Positions 1 through 8,012 of a DNA stretch of 24,165 nucleotides are shown here, piece after piece (position 1 is the stretch's first letter; the number at the start of each line of letters is the position of its first letter). Source of the DNA: a virus. The translations under genes and the position numbers were made by a program. The notes under the pieces are model-generated. The model was not told where the DNA came from. It worked only from the letters and a program-made list of their open reading frames with translations, and searched no databases. The stretch is taken from positions 1 through 24,165 of the IMG/VR virus record IMGVR_UViG_3300042465_003447. One strand, written 5' to 3'.

Positions 1-277
1 GTTTAATTAGTGATGGAATATATTTTCTATGTCTATTGACAAGTTTAGCAGTTTCTGCTACAGTATATGCTCGTTCTCTATTTTTTCTAAAGTCAACTCT
101 TAAACATGTTTCTATTCTATCTTTTGTGATATTGTAAACAGAAACTAAACCAGTTGATCTTGAGCTATGGTACAGCCTAACTAAATCTCCATTAAGAAAC
201 CAAACCTTTTGATTACCTTTAATTACAGATTGGCTATTGTACTCTTCGCCCTTAATTGTTCTTTTCTCAGTAGCCAT
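1..277 (-). CDS. Helix-turn-helix (excisionase/MerR-like) protein, N-terminal part, cut by the window edge
   Basis: An open frame of 92 codons starts at ATG 277-275 and runs off the left end of the window with no stop. An AGGAAGG Shine-Dalgarno sequence lies 3 bases before the ATG. The N-terminal part is basic and polar, with a WFLNGDLVRLYHSS stretch. The last visible residues (about 70-92) contain AYTVAETAKLVNRHRKYIP, which fits the 'YTv-x-EaA-x-l' first helix and following turn of excisionase/MerR-type winged helices; this suggests DNA binding. It overlaps the end of the upstream zinc-ribbon gene by 55 bases in another frame, so translation may be coupled. Function is inferred from one short motif only. 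A regulator at the end of a tail module could mark the switch from structural genes to another block. Confidence 0.6.
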   Translation of the reverse strand, partial: MATEKRTIKGEEYNSQSVIKGNQKVWFLNGDLVRLYHSSRSTGLVSVYNITKDRIETCLRVDFRKNRERAYTVAETAKLVNRHRKYIPSLIK

Positions 278-414
278 TTGCCTTCCTGACTTGCACTTGG
301 TGGGTGAAAGAATACTCTTGTCCCGCAAGATATGCAATAAGTTTCTAGATGATCTATAGATGTATATTGTCTGTCAATAAACATTTTGCTATTACACTTT
401 TTACAATTCAACAA
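223..414 (-). CDS. Small zinc-ribbon protein, 63 residues
   Basis: The product has two CxxC knuckles, C4-x2-C7 and C27-x2-C30, separated by 19 residues, which is the layout of a zinc ribbon. The rest is basic at the C-terminus (WLLRKEQLRAK). The start is a TTG at 414; the next TTG (411) is equally possible, but the first ATG would remove the first CxxC pair, so the non-ATG start is preferred. An AGGT sits about 8 bases upstream, a weak ribosome binding site. It begins 9 bases after the stop of the 147-residue structural gene and overlaps the following helix-turn-helix gene by 55 bases. Zinc-ribbon miniproteins are common in phages and often bind nucleic acid or act as small regulators; no specific role can be assigned. 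Confidence 0.6.
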   Translation of the reverse strand: MLNCKKCNSKMFIDRQYTSIDHLETYCISCGTRVFFHPPSASQEGKWLLRKEQLRAKSTIANL

Positions 415-423
415 TATAGTAAC

Positions 424-867
424 CTAGTTTGGTATTCCGATAATAATTAGGTGCACGTCTACCGATAAGTTTCCACTAGCGTTAAACTTAACAACACCTT
501 CAACTCTAGAAGTAGTTGGTTTTTTTAAAACTACTGAAACGTTTGATCCTGCTGAAGTGTTTCCTGTATTAATTACTGTTGCTGAAACAATTGGAGAATA
601 TTTAAAATCACTAGGAAAGTCGTACACAAATGTTTTTTCTGATGAAGCAGAAACTGTACTGTTGTCTGCAACTCCTACAATTCCACCAATAACTCTAGCG
701 TCAGATGTTTTAATGCTTTGTTTTCCAGCACTGGCGGTATCAATGGTAGTATAGTTATAACTTGCAGAAGAAACCTGTGTAGAAAGATTGTTTACTGTGT
801 CAGCCAACTGATAGATGTATGTAACATCTAGTGGTTGTCCTCGCTCAGGTAGTGGTAATTTAGCCAT
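424..867 (-). CDS. Phage structural protein, probable tail-tip/fibre component, 147 residues
   Basis: I do not recognise a named family. The first 35 residues (MAKLPLPERGQPLD, then a short helix VTYIYQLADTVNNL) look like an attachment or trimerisation segment, a pattern often seen at the N-terminus of trimeric fibre proteins. The rest (about 45-147) is rich in Ser, Thr, Val and Asn with alternating hydrophobic residues, as in a beta-sandwich. The start is ATG 867, with a GGAGG ribosome binding site 6 bases upstream. It follows the 144-residue gene after 18 bases and ends 9 bases before the zinc-ribbon gene. As the last structural-looking gene after the hub, it is probably exposed at the tail tip. 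The fibre role is inferred from composition and position. Confidence 0.55.
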   Translation of the reverse strand: MAKLPLPERGQPLDVTYIYQLADTVNNLSTQVSSASYNYTTIDTASAGKQSIKTSDARVIGGIVGVADNSTVSASSEKTFVYDFPSDFKYSPIVSATVINTGNTSAGSNVSVVLKKPTTSRVEGVVKFNASGNLSVDVHLIIIGIPN

Positions 868-885
868 TTTGTTCCTCCTATTACA

Positions 886-1320
886 TTATATCAGAGATTG
901 TACGCCAGAGTCATAAACCAAGAAACTATCCCTTATTTCTTTTTTTGATGATACTGCCTGTATTTTTACTCTTACACTTGTTGTCCCTTGATTTGCAAAA
1001 GAGTAGGAGTGACCTGTTACTATTCCTTTATAAACAAACTGATTGCTATCAAACTTAACAAAGACATCATAAATTAAAGAAGAGTTTTCGTCTCCCCAGA
1101 CTGCTGTAATTATTTTTGGGTTTGTTGAAGTTATTGAAACAGCTCCAGATGTAACAACAATGTTGCTTCCAAGAGAATTATAGATTGAAGACCAATGAGA
1201 GGCTCTGTTTTTATCTTCAGATATAATTCTGTAACGAATGTTATATTTTTGAGTATCGTAATCAATTGGTGGTAGTAAAGATTTTTTTATTGTTACCTTT
1301 TTAATATTAGCATCAGCCAT
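886..1320 (-). CDS. Tail-tip protein with a probable fibronectin-III/Ig-like fold, 144 residues
   Basis: The sequence reads as one beta-sandwich: KYNIRYRIISEDKNRASHWSSIY at residues 26-48, then strands at ITAVW, IYDVFVKF, SYSFAN and SVRVKIQAVS. This rhythm resembles a fibronectin type III domain, which is frequent in phage tail-tip proteins, where it is thought to aid weak surface binding. The start ATG (1320) overlaps the stop of the preceding 400-residue gene as TAATG, so translation is probably coupled; a GGTG lies about 8 bases upstream. It ends 18 bases before the 147-residue gene. The fold is a visual assignment and the role is inferred from position. Confidence 0.55.
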   Translation of the reverse strand: MADANIKKVTIKKSLLPPIDYDTQKYNIRYRIISEDKNRASHWSSIYNSLGSNIVVTSGAVSITSTNPKIITAVWGDENSSLIYDVFVKFDSNQFVYKGIVTGHSYSFANQGTTSVRVKIQAVSSKKEIRDSFLVYDSGVQSLI

Positions 1321-2522
1321 TATGAAACACCAATCGAGAATCTAAACTCAACATAATTGTTTGTATTTGGTGATTTAATAATTGCTTCAGCATCAGTGTT
1401 TTGAATAACTGTATATCCAGTTAATCCATACAATGGGTTTTCTGTTGCAATGTTTTCCAGTCTCATTGCATCTAAGGCAATATAGTAATCTGATGATGGA
1501 ACTCCTCCATCAATAACAGATGCATATATTTTAACAACGCTAACATCGTTCCAGCTAAAGTTTGCACTTGTGTATAGGTCTTGTCTTTGCTTTGAAACAA
1601 TGTAGTATCTATTAGTTTCAAATTCATCATCTAGTGGTAAACTTAAAGAGCTTCCATTGTTTAGCTCAGCTTCAAACCTAGCATACTCTCCATCTAGAGT
1701 ATCAGATGAAGAAAAATCAACTAGTATTCTGACGGTATCTGGAACTGCTCCAGAACCTCCATTTTTACTTACTATAGAAAATGCCAATCGCAATTCATCT
1801 ATTGGAGAATTTTTTGTCAAATCAATGTCTACGCCAGTTATATGTATATGTGATCCACTAATACTAAAATGATCTTGAGTTGGTCCACTCTCTGTGATTA
1901 CATCTAAATCTGACATGTCACCTCGAATTAGAATAGTATTATTTAAAAACCTACATCTTTCGTATCTCTCTGCTCTAGATGTTTTATAAAATATACTGTT
2001 ATCAGAGTTAGCTTGAAATACAGGGGTTGCTGTTAGTACTCCGTTTACCGCATCGTATTCTTTTGTTGATGAGTTTATTAAATATGAGCCTGTAATAATA
2101 TTATCGTTTTCAGTATCAAGCTGTACTGGTATTGTTGGAATCAATGTTGTAGCAGATGAAGTATGGTATTGCCAGTTTTCTGTATTAGTAAAGGCAAAGA
2201 TTGTTTTGCTATCGTATGCTCCAGCAGACGGGTTTGATCCTGCTGAGTATAGTCCTACTTCTGTAATCTCATATCTTTCTTCCGTTGGCAATTCAGCCGT
2301 AAGAACAATTTTATTCATACCGTTTTCTTGTACATACCCTCTTGAAGATATTGGAACTCTAAACATTTCAAAATCTAAGTTCTCTTTATCTGAATAGTCA
2401 TCAAGGGTTTCTCCAGTGGTAAATGGTTGCTTTCCGCAGCCAACTGCAATATAAGAAGCAAAAGCTGGTGCTTGGCCTAATAAATATTTGCCAATAATAG
2501 TCTTACCAGTATTAGTTATCAT
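1320..2522 (-). CDS. Tail fibre/receptor-binding-like protein, 400 residues
   Basis: The N-terminal 95 residues (TGKTIIGKYLLGQAPAFASY, then a VPI..RGYV segment and EERYEITEVGLYS at about 80-92) resemble the N-terminal modules of baseplate and fibre proteins that fix the fibre to the tail tip. Residues about 200-355 (ISGSHIHITGVDIDLT, then LRLAFSIVSK, VRILVDFSSS and YYIALDAMRLEN) look like a jelly-roll of the type found in carbohydrate-binding modules; the final DAMRLEN phrase is typical of the last strand of such folds. The start ATG overlaps the previous stop as ATGA, and the end overlaps the next gene as TAATG. Host-surface binding is an inference; a purely structural role is possible. Confidence 0.6.
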   Translation of the reverse strand: MITNTGKTIIGKYLLGQAPAFASYIAVGCGKQPFTTGETLDDYSDKENLDFEMFRVPISSRGYVQENGMNKIVLTAELPTEERYEITEVGLYSAGSNPSAGAYDSKTIFAFTNTENWQYHTSSATTLIPTIPVQLDTENDNIITGSYLINSSTKEYDAVNGVLTATPVFQANSDNSIFYKTSRAERYERCRFLNNTILIRGDMSDLDVITESGPTQDHFSISGSHIHITGVDIDLTKNSPIDELRLAFSIVSKNGGSGAVPDTVRILVDFSSSDTLDGEYARFEAELNNGSSLSLPLDDEFETNRYYIVSKQRQDLYTSANFSWNDVSVVKIYASVIDGGVPSSDYYIALDAMRLENIATENPLYGLTGYTVIQNTDAEAIIKSPNTNNYVEFRFSIGVS

Positions 2523-3043
2523 GATGTAGCGTCTCCTAAATATGCTTCATATATTGTACCACTTAAGCTAATTTGTACCTCAACTTGCTCATCACTATTA
2601 AGATTAACTAACTCTATTACCAAGTCGCCAGCAGTATTAAAATAAACATTTGAACCCCCAGGGCCGTTGCCTACGATAGGCACTTTTTCATTTAGATTGA
2701 TTGGAAAATTGTTAAAAATCTTATCTGACGATCCCTGTAGTCCAACTAAATTTAATGGGTTATATTCTTGTTGGATTGCTGTTAAGTTTTTAATTACATT
2801 ATAGGATACGCTTTGACCATTAATGGTATCATTTCTAGCAATATTGATTAACTCATGTCCCCCAATATTTTCAAAAATAATATCAGTCATAGCCTCTATT
2901 GCTATTGATCCATCATCAAATAAGACTGTATCTATGGGGGCAGTTTTTACAGAATTTTGTTTAATAAAGTTAATGGCTGCATTGGCTAGATCAGCTGGTG
3001 TTAATGGAGATGCCGATAAGTTGGAAAAATTAGTTTCAGCCAT
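2519..3043 (-). CDS. Minor tail protein of unknown role, 174 residues
   Basis: I place the start at ATG 3043, one base after the stop of the hub gene, because a GAGGT ribosome binding site lies 5 bases upstream. A GTG four codons earlier (3055) would overlap the hub gene and lies upstream of that site. The product begins with a helix-forming segment (LTPADLANAAINFIKQN, residues 15-31), followed by a short acidic and hydrophobic repeat-like region (TVLFDDGSIAIEAMTDIIFENI) and a C-terminal beta-rich part ending in VQISLSGTIYEAYLGD. The stop overlaps the start of the fibre-like gene as ATGA. Position between hub and fibre suggests an adaptor at the tail tip. No family is recognised. Confidence 0.6.
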   Translation of the reverse strand: MAETNFSNLSASPLTPADLANAAINFIKQNSVKTAPIDTVLFDDGSIAIEAMTDIIFENIGGHELINIARNDTINGQSVSYNVIKNLTAIQQEYNPLNLVGLQGSSDKIFNNFPINLNEKVPIVGNGPGGSNVYFNTAGDLVIELVNLNSDEQVEVQISLSGTIYEAYLGDATS

Positions 3044-3044
3044 C

Positions 3045-6000
3045 TTATACCTCACTTAAATAAATAGTCATAGAGGGGCCATCTTGACCTCTGCTATAGG
3101 CAATATTATAAACAACAAACCTTGTAGAGTCTGCTGTTACTAAATCTAATCCATCAGAATCTTTATAGTCTAGGGTAACAATGTCTCCTAATTGTAATGT
3201 TGGTATGCTAAAAATGTTAGCTCCAACTATTTTTTTAGGCTCCATTACTTTATTTATAATCCAGTTCATAAGAGATTCTGCGCTATCTTGTGTCTGAATA
3301 TACTGACTTTCAATAGAGAATTCATTTTTGCCATACGTCATTCTGCTTTGTCTAATTTTGTCATATTTTTCTTTTTCAATAAAAGGAGAAATTATTTGAT
3401 TTGTATCAGTCAATTCTGGATCTGCCATATTGCTACGCTTTTTAAAAAATTCATCAACCGTTAGTTCATGTGTTGTGTCTTGAGTAAATGTTATTCCTTG
3501 AATTCTTAAAAAGCTTCCTGTAGTTTCATCTAAGTTAATTGCTTTGTCTGTAGAGTTGAATACCAAAAATTCTGCGCCATATGAATCTGCTTGAAAACCT
3601 GAAACCATATATGATTTAATTCTATTAAAGGTTGGAGAGATTTGAGCATAAAGAGCTGGGTAAGCTCGATCATATTTAATATCAAAATACGCACACTCTC
3701 TCATGATTGATCCAAACTCTTCAAAATACATATTATATTTTGGTGGCTGCTGAGAACTTATTCCGCCAAGGTAAGTAGATTGAACTACACCACTCATGGC
3801 ATATTTTCTAAATGATTCATTTGCATCAATGTCTTTATCCCCAAATGCTTTAGATATTGTTTCTCCAACATTAAAAGATGTGTTCTGAGAATAGTTTTGA
3901 GATAGCGCATATATATTTTCAAACATACACCTAGAAGATCCACGAGTAAACAAGGCCATGTTATTGTATATTGGCAGAGGATCGGTATCATCTACTACCT
4001 GAATTAGTTTATTATTAATATAAAGATAGAATCTTCTTATTTTACCAATGTCTTCATATTCTACTGATAAATCATATACCGTTGGATTTTCTTCTCCAGC
4101 AAGTCTATACTGTCCAGTAAAAGACCCGTCATCAATTAGTATCTTTCCTAGGCCTCCCCATAGCTTTACAGGAATAGCTTGAGAACTTGAAGCATCTTTT
4201 TTAATTTTATAAAAAACAATATTATCTATTGAAACACTTGGATTGCCAGCACTGTCAAACTTAAAGTACGACTCAATATTATTTTCAGTAAGTGCGGTAA
4301 TTTCAAAATAGTAACCATTGTTTGTTTCTGGATTAAGAAGTACTGCTAGTCCTCCTCCTGCGCCACCAATATTAACACTTTGATCTGTAAAACTTCCAGT
4401 AATTTGATAGTATGGTGTGCTTCCAACAGGTGTTTGAGATTTAGTAGCATTGTTTTCAATCTTGCCAACAATACGAATTCTAGTTCCAAAATGTTTATAT
4501 GCATTGTCTAACTGCTTATAAACATAAGACACAAAACTAATTGGATTTTCTGTAGTTTTAAAAGAAGGTCCGTTCATTACAAATGCTGAAGACTGAATTG
4601 TTCCAGACTGAGTTGACTGTAAATTATTTACAGAGGTTTCAGTCAAATAAGCTGTTGACATAAAATTCTTAATTATTCCATTTCGTGTTGTTTGTTTTGC
4701 TAGAACATTATTTACTCCAGCAGCACCGACTGCTGTTACTGGCAAAGCAATATCTTGTATCAATTGATTAGTAAAAAGGTACTTATGCTCCATGTCGCAA
4801 CCTCTAACATAATCATTGTTTGACCAATAAGGAGCAATGCCTGCTGTGTGGTAAGCCAACGGGGTATTAAATTGACCACGACCATGATCAACTACTGCTC
4901 CAGTTTTAAGCCTAACAACATCTCCAATTGTTTCATAATATGGTGTTGCGTAAATTCTAACTAAGCCAGTAGGGTATATCTTTCCATTAAATGGTATTGA
5001 TGAAAAATATCTTTGATACTCTTCGTTATTACTAATCCAAACATTGCCAGTTCCTGTGATATTGTATTGAACAGCATCATATTTAATTATTTCTCCATTA
5101 GAGTAAAAATATCCCTGATTCCTTGTTAACCAATAAACATTTTCTCCAAAATCAATTATGTTATTAACTAGAACTCCAGCAACTACAACTGGTGCTATTG
5201 AAGATAGATCAGAGTTTAATGGCATTGCACCTAATACATAGCTTCCTTGTGTTGATGCTAATTCATTAATAGTTTTTGTATTTTCTGTTCCCGCAACTTC
5301 CCACAATAAAGATGGTTTATATATCCAAGTTCTTTCGTTATCAATTAAACTTGCTTGTTTTAACTTGCCTAAAGATCTTTGAATGTATCTCTCTGTATAG
5401 TTAATCTTTCCATCATTATAAATTTTTTTATCTTGTGAAGCAATAGATATTAGGTTTGGTAAATTGCCAGATGAACTATTCTCTATAACCCCAGCATCAG
5501 TTTGATTATTTGACCCAGAGATTACGAAGTCTGTTGCTCTTTGAGATTCTGTTGGCATTAAATAGTCTTTACTCATAATAATAAAGTTATTGTATTCATC
5601 AAAGAACATTGCACTTTGAGTTGCCCTAGCTAATTCATTTAAAACTTCTGCAACATTTTGATCTGGAGCAATAAAAAAATACGGAATAATAGCATCAGAC
5701 TCTCCAAGAGTTCTTTTAAAAGAATAATTACTAAAACCAATATAGTCAAGCAGTAGGCTAACTGCATAGCTTAAAGATGTTTGCGTGGTAAGCAATCTTG
5801 GAGCAGGCATAGACTCTAAGAAAAAGAATAGATCTCTTAAGGTTAATGAAAGTGTAGCGCCAGTACCATTTGACTGTGGCATTCCTTCCGAATACAAAGT
5901 CTTAATAGGAACAAAATAATCAAAGCCATCAACATCTAATATTACTTCGCAAAAGCTAAACTTAATATTTTTTCTAATATATTTAGATATAATGCTTGAC

Positions 6001-7370
6001 GTATTATTTTCATTAAAGGCTTGATCATCATCAAACATGTTTAAGTTTCCAGTAGAAGCTAGTAGTTGTCCTACAGGCATTGAAGTAACTCCAACATCTG
6101 ATAAAATTTTTGTAATCTGAAAATCAGTAACCTTGTCTGAGATATTTACTACTAGTCTTGGGGACATTTCAATTAAATCAAAGGTAGAGTCAAACTTATT
6201 CATTGTCTCTACAACAATTCTCATACCACGAACATAATCAAATTCACGATAAACAGTTGATTGATCAACCTCACTAGTAAAAGAATCTGGATTTGTTAAA
6301 TCTTTTATAAATCCTACCTGAGAGTTTATGGTTTCAGAGCCTATCATCCAACCGTATTCTGGAACAAAGGTTTCATACTCTGATGTTGTTGAATTCCAAA
6401 CATGAAATGTTCCAACATCTGATGGATTCTCTTGAACTAAATACGCATAACCATTATATGATTTTTGAGGAAGTAAAGTCGTTGATGAAATTTTTTCTGC
6501 GTATACAAAAATAGATTTATATTGATCTGGAAGAATAACTCCATAATGTAACTCTAAGTATCCATCTGGACCTATAATACTAGTCCCGTTATCTCTTAAG
6601 GAATTTTCATTAAATGAATAAGCATTTACCCAGTTATTACCTTTTAGGTATTGTATTTTCCATCTTGAAGGAGTTGTTTTATTTACATCACCATAAAATT
6701 GATCCTCAATTAATTTAGAGCCATCTTTAAACGGTCCTAAATCTGCTGTACCTACATTGGTTTGCATCTTTACAACAAGTCTATTTGCTGGAACCTGTTC
6801 TTTATATACAACAAAAGGAGCTGTGTCATCAATATAGTAAACCCCATTTGTAACATTTTTTGCAATCCCGTATTCGCTGTTATCTTCTGTTCTATAAGAT
6901 GTCCAGTATTTAAATTGGTCATACCTTGAAGCCATATAGTATCTTGGTCGTTCAGCAAGGCTTGCCCCAGAGTTAGCCAAGAATCTATTATTAAAATATG
7001 ATGCTTTATTAATCCCAGATCTAGGTCTAAAAGGTTTAACACAATCTTCCAAAGAGTAGATCATCTTAATTTTTTCTTTAGTTGATTTAAATGTTTGGGG
7101 GATTGGATTGGCTATATCATCATTAAAACCACTATTGACTACTACGTTAGAATCGGTGGCTCCAGTATAGTACCCTCCAGAATCGAGCTGGTCAAAGTCT
7201 ATAGGAAGTGTAAAGAACTTACTAGATGAGGTAGTCGGTCTATATCGGTAATTACCCAGTTTAAAGATGTTATCTGGCATGTTCATGTTCCACTCAGCCA
7301 AGACCAAACTCTGCAGCCTAACGGTCGCTGATGCCTCTAGATGACCCTTCAGTGCCTCGCTTACAAACAC
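3045..7370 (-). CDS. Tail hub/tail-tip protein (Tal-like minor tail protein) with concanavalin-like insert, 1441 residues
   Basis: This is the large protein after the distal-tail-like gene, the usual place of the tail-associated hub. Residues about 415-600 contain a hub-like region with VTSMPVGQLL, LSLTLRDLFFFLESMPAP and the phrase VAEVLNELARATQSAMFFDE, which I associate with minor tail/hub proteins of actinobacteriophages. Residues about 934-1152 form a beta-rich insert ending in FYLYINNKLIQVVDD and SSRCMFENIYAL, the pattern of LamG/concanavalin-like lectin folds. The C-terminus (PTLQLGDIVTLDYKD, then VVYNIAYSRGQDGPSMTIYL) fits the closing hub domain. The start is a GTG (7370) directly after the previous TAA, with AAGAGG five bases upstream. 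It probably closes the tail tube, and the insert may touch host glycans. No peptidase or muramidase signature was seen. Confidence 0.75.
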   Translation of the reverse strand: MFVSEALKGHLEASATVRLQSLVLAEWNMNMPDNIFKLGNYRYRPTTSSSKFFTLPIDFDQLDSGGYYTGATDSNVVVNSGFNDDIANPIPQTFKSTKEKIKMIYSLEDCVKPFRPRSGINKASYFNNRFLANSGASLAERPRYYMASRYDQFKYWTSYRTEDNSEYGIAKNVTNGVYYIDDTAPFVVYKEQVPANRLVVKMQTNVGTADLGPFKDGSKLIEDQFYGDVNKTTPSRWKIQYLKGNNWVNAYSFNENSLRDNGTSIIGPDGYLELHYGVILPDQYKSIFVYAEKISSTTLLPQKSYNGYAYLVQENPSDVGTFHVWNSTTSEYETFVPEYGWMIGSETINSQVGFIKDLTNPDSFTSEVDQSTVYREFDYVRGMRIVVETMNKFDSTFDLIEMSPRLVVNISDKVTDFQITKILSDVGVTSMPVGQLLASTGNLNMFDDDQAFNENNTSSIISKYIRKNIKFSFCEVILDVDGFDYFVPIKTLYSEGMPQSNGTGATLSLTLRDLFFFLESMPAPRLLTTQTSLSYAVSLLLDYIGFSNYSFKRTLGESDAIIPYFFIAPDQNVAEVLNELARATQSAMFFDEYNNFIIMSKDYLMPTESQRATDFVISGSNNQTDAGVIENSSSGNLPNLISIASQDKKIYNDGKINYTERYIQRSLGKLKQASLIDNERTWIYKPSLLWEVAGTENTKTINELASTQGSYVLGAMPLNSDLSSIAPVVVAGVLVNNIIDFGENVYWLTRNQGYFYSNGEIIKYDAVQYNITGTGNVWISNNEEYQRYFSSIPFNGKIYPTGLVRIYATPYYETIGDVVRLKTGAVVDHGRGQFNTPLAYHTAGIAPYWSNNDYVRGCDMEHKYLFTNQLIQDIALPVTAVGAAGVNNVLAKQTTRNGIIKNFMSTAYLTETSVNNLQSTQSGTIQSSAFVMNGPSFKTTENPISFVSYVYKQLDNAYKHFGTRIRIVGKIENNATKSQTPVGSTPYYQITGSFTDQSVNIGGAGGGLAVLLNPETNNGYYFEITALTENNIESYFKFDSAGNPSVSIDNIVFYKIKKDASSSQAIPVKLWGGLGKILIDDGSFTGQYRLAGEENPTVYDLSVEYEDIGKIRRFYLYINNKLIQVVDDTDPLPIYNNMALFTRGSSRCMFENIYALSQNYSQNTSFNVGETISKAFGDKDIDANESFRKYAMSGVVQSTYLGGISSQQPPKYNMYFEEFGSIMRECAYFDIKYDRAYPALYAQISPTFNRIKSYMVSGFQADSYGAEFLVFNSTDKAINLDETTGSFLRIQGITFTQDTTHELTVDEFFKKRSNMADPELTDTNQIISPFIEKEKYDKIRQSRMTYGKNEFSIESQYIQTQDSAESLMNWIINKVMEPKKIVGANIFSIPTLQLGDIVTLDYKDSDGLDLVTADSTRFVVYNIAYSRGQDGPSMTIYLSEV

Positions 7371-8012
7371 TTAAACCTCTTCCAGGGTTACAGACACATT
7401 CCAGAGATCCATATTAGTCCCACCACGCTTTTGAACAGAATATGAGAAATCAGATATGTAGACTTCCATGATTTGGCTGTATTGATTTAGATGGTTAAGC
7501 TGGTTTGCGTCTTCTGTAAAATTCTTATATTTATCATATGATAGGAATATCCAAAAAGATCCTTTGTGGTTTTCATACCAGTCTAGGAGTTCTGCTCCGC
7601 CTGCTCCACCATCTACGGTAAATTCTTGGGATGGGCTTTGACCCTTATAAGGAGATAGTCCTGTTGCAATTTCAAAATCTGCAACATAAGGATATGCTCT
7701 TGATGGTAGGTTATCCCATGATGTGGTGATTGTCATCTTATCTGCAATATGGTAAGATCTCATTCTTCCATTAATGGTTCTTTCACGCTTCTCAATACGA
7801 GTAGGCTTAAACTCAATAGGCTGTCTATTGTGATCTGAGATTATTAAGAACTGATCTATCTCTGAGGCTGTAGCATCTGGTGCATCAGTTCCTACTTCAT
7901 ATCCCGTTGGAACATATAAACCATTTGAAAGGGTCCCCGCATTATTAGACCATAGCATTGCTTGTGGTCTTTGATACCTGCGTCTTCCAGATAGGTATGC
8001 TGTTGTTGCCAT
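7371..8012 (-). CDS. Distal tail (Dit)-like minor tail protein, 213 residues
   Basis: The gene sits between tape measure and hub, the conserved slot of the distal tail protein that forms the ring joining tail tube to tip. The product begins with a basic segment (YLSGRRRYQRP) and is mostly beta-rich: KMTITTSWDNLP (about 93-104), a Gly-rich loop GGAGGAELLDWY (about 137-148), then GSFWIFLSYDKY and the C-terminal strands YISDFSYSVQKRG and WNVSVTLEEV. A final strand of that type is typical of tube-like domains. The start ATG overlaps the tape measure stop as TAATG, so the two are translationally coupled, and the GTG of the hub follows immediately after its TAA. Assignment rests mainly on gene order and fold impression. 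Confidence 0.65.
   Translation of the reverse strand: MATTAYLSGRRRYQRPQAMLWSNNAGTLSNGLYVPTGYEVGTDAPDATASEIDQFLIISDHNRQPIEFKPTRIEKRERTINGRMRSYHIADKMTITTSWDNLPSRAYPYVADFEIATGLSPYKGQSPSQEFTVDGGAGGAELLDWYENHKGSFWIFLSYDKYKNFTEDANQLNHLNQYSQIMEVYISDFSYSVQKRGGTNMDLWNVSVTLEEV

Noticed and set aside
3043-3055. GTG start at 3055 for the 174-residue minor tail protein
   Set aside because: The GAGGT ribosome binding site lies downstream of this GTG and at the correct distance from ATG 3043, which also avoids overlap with the hub gene.
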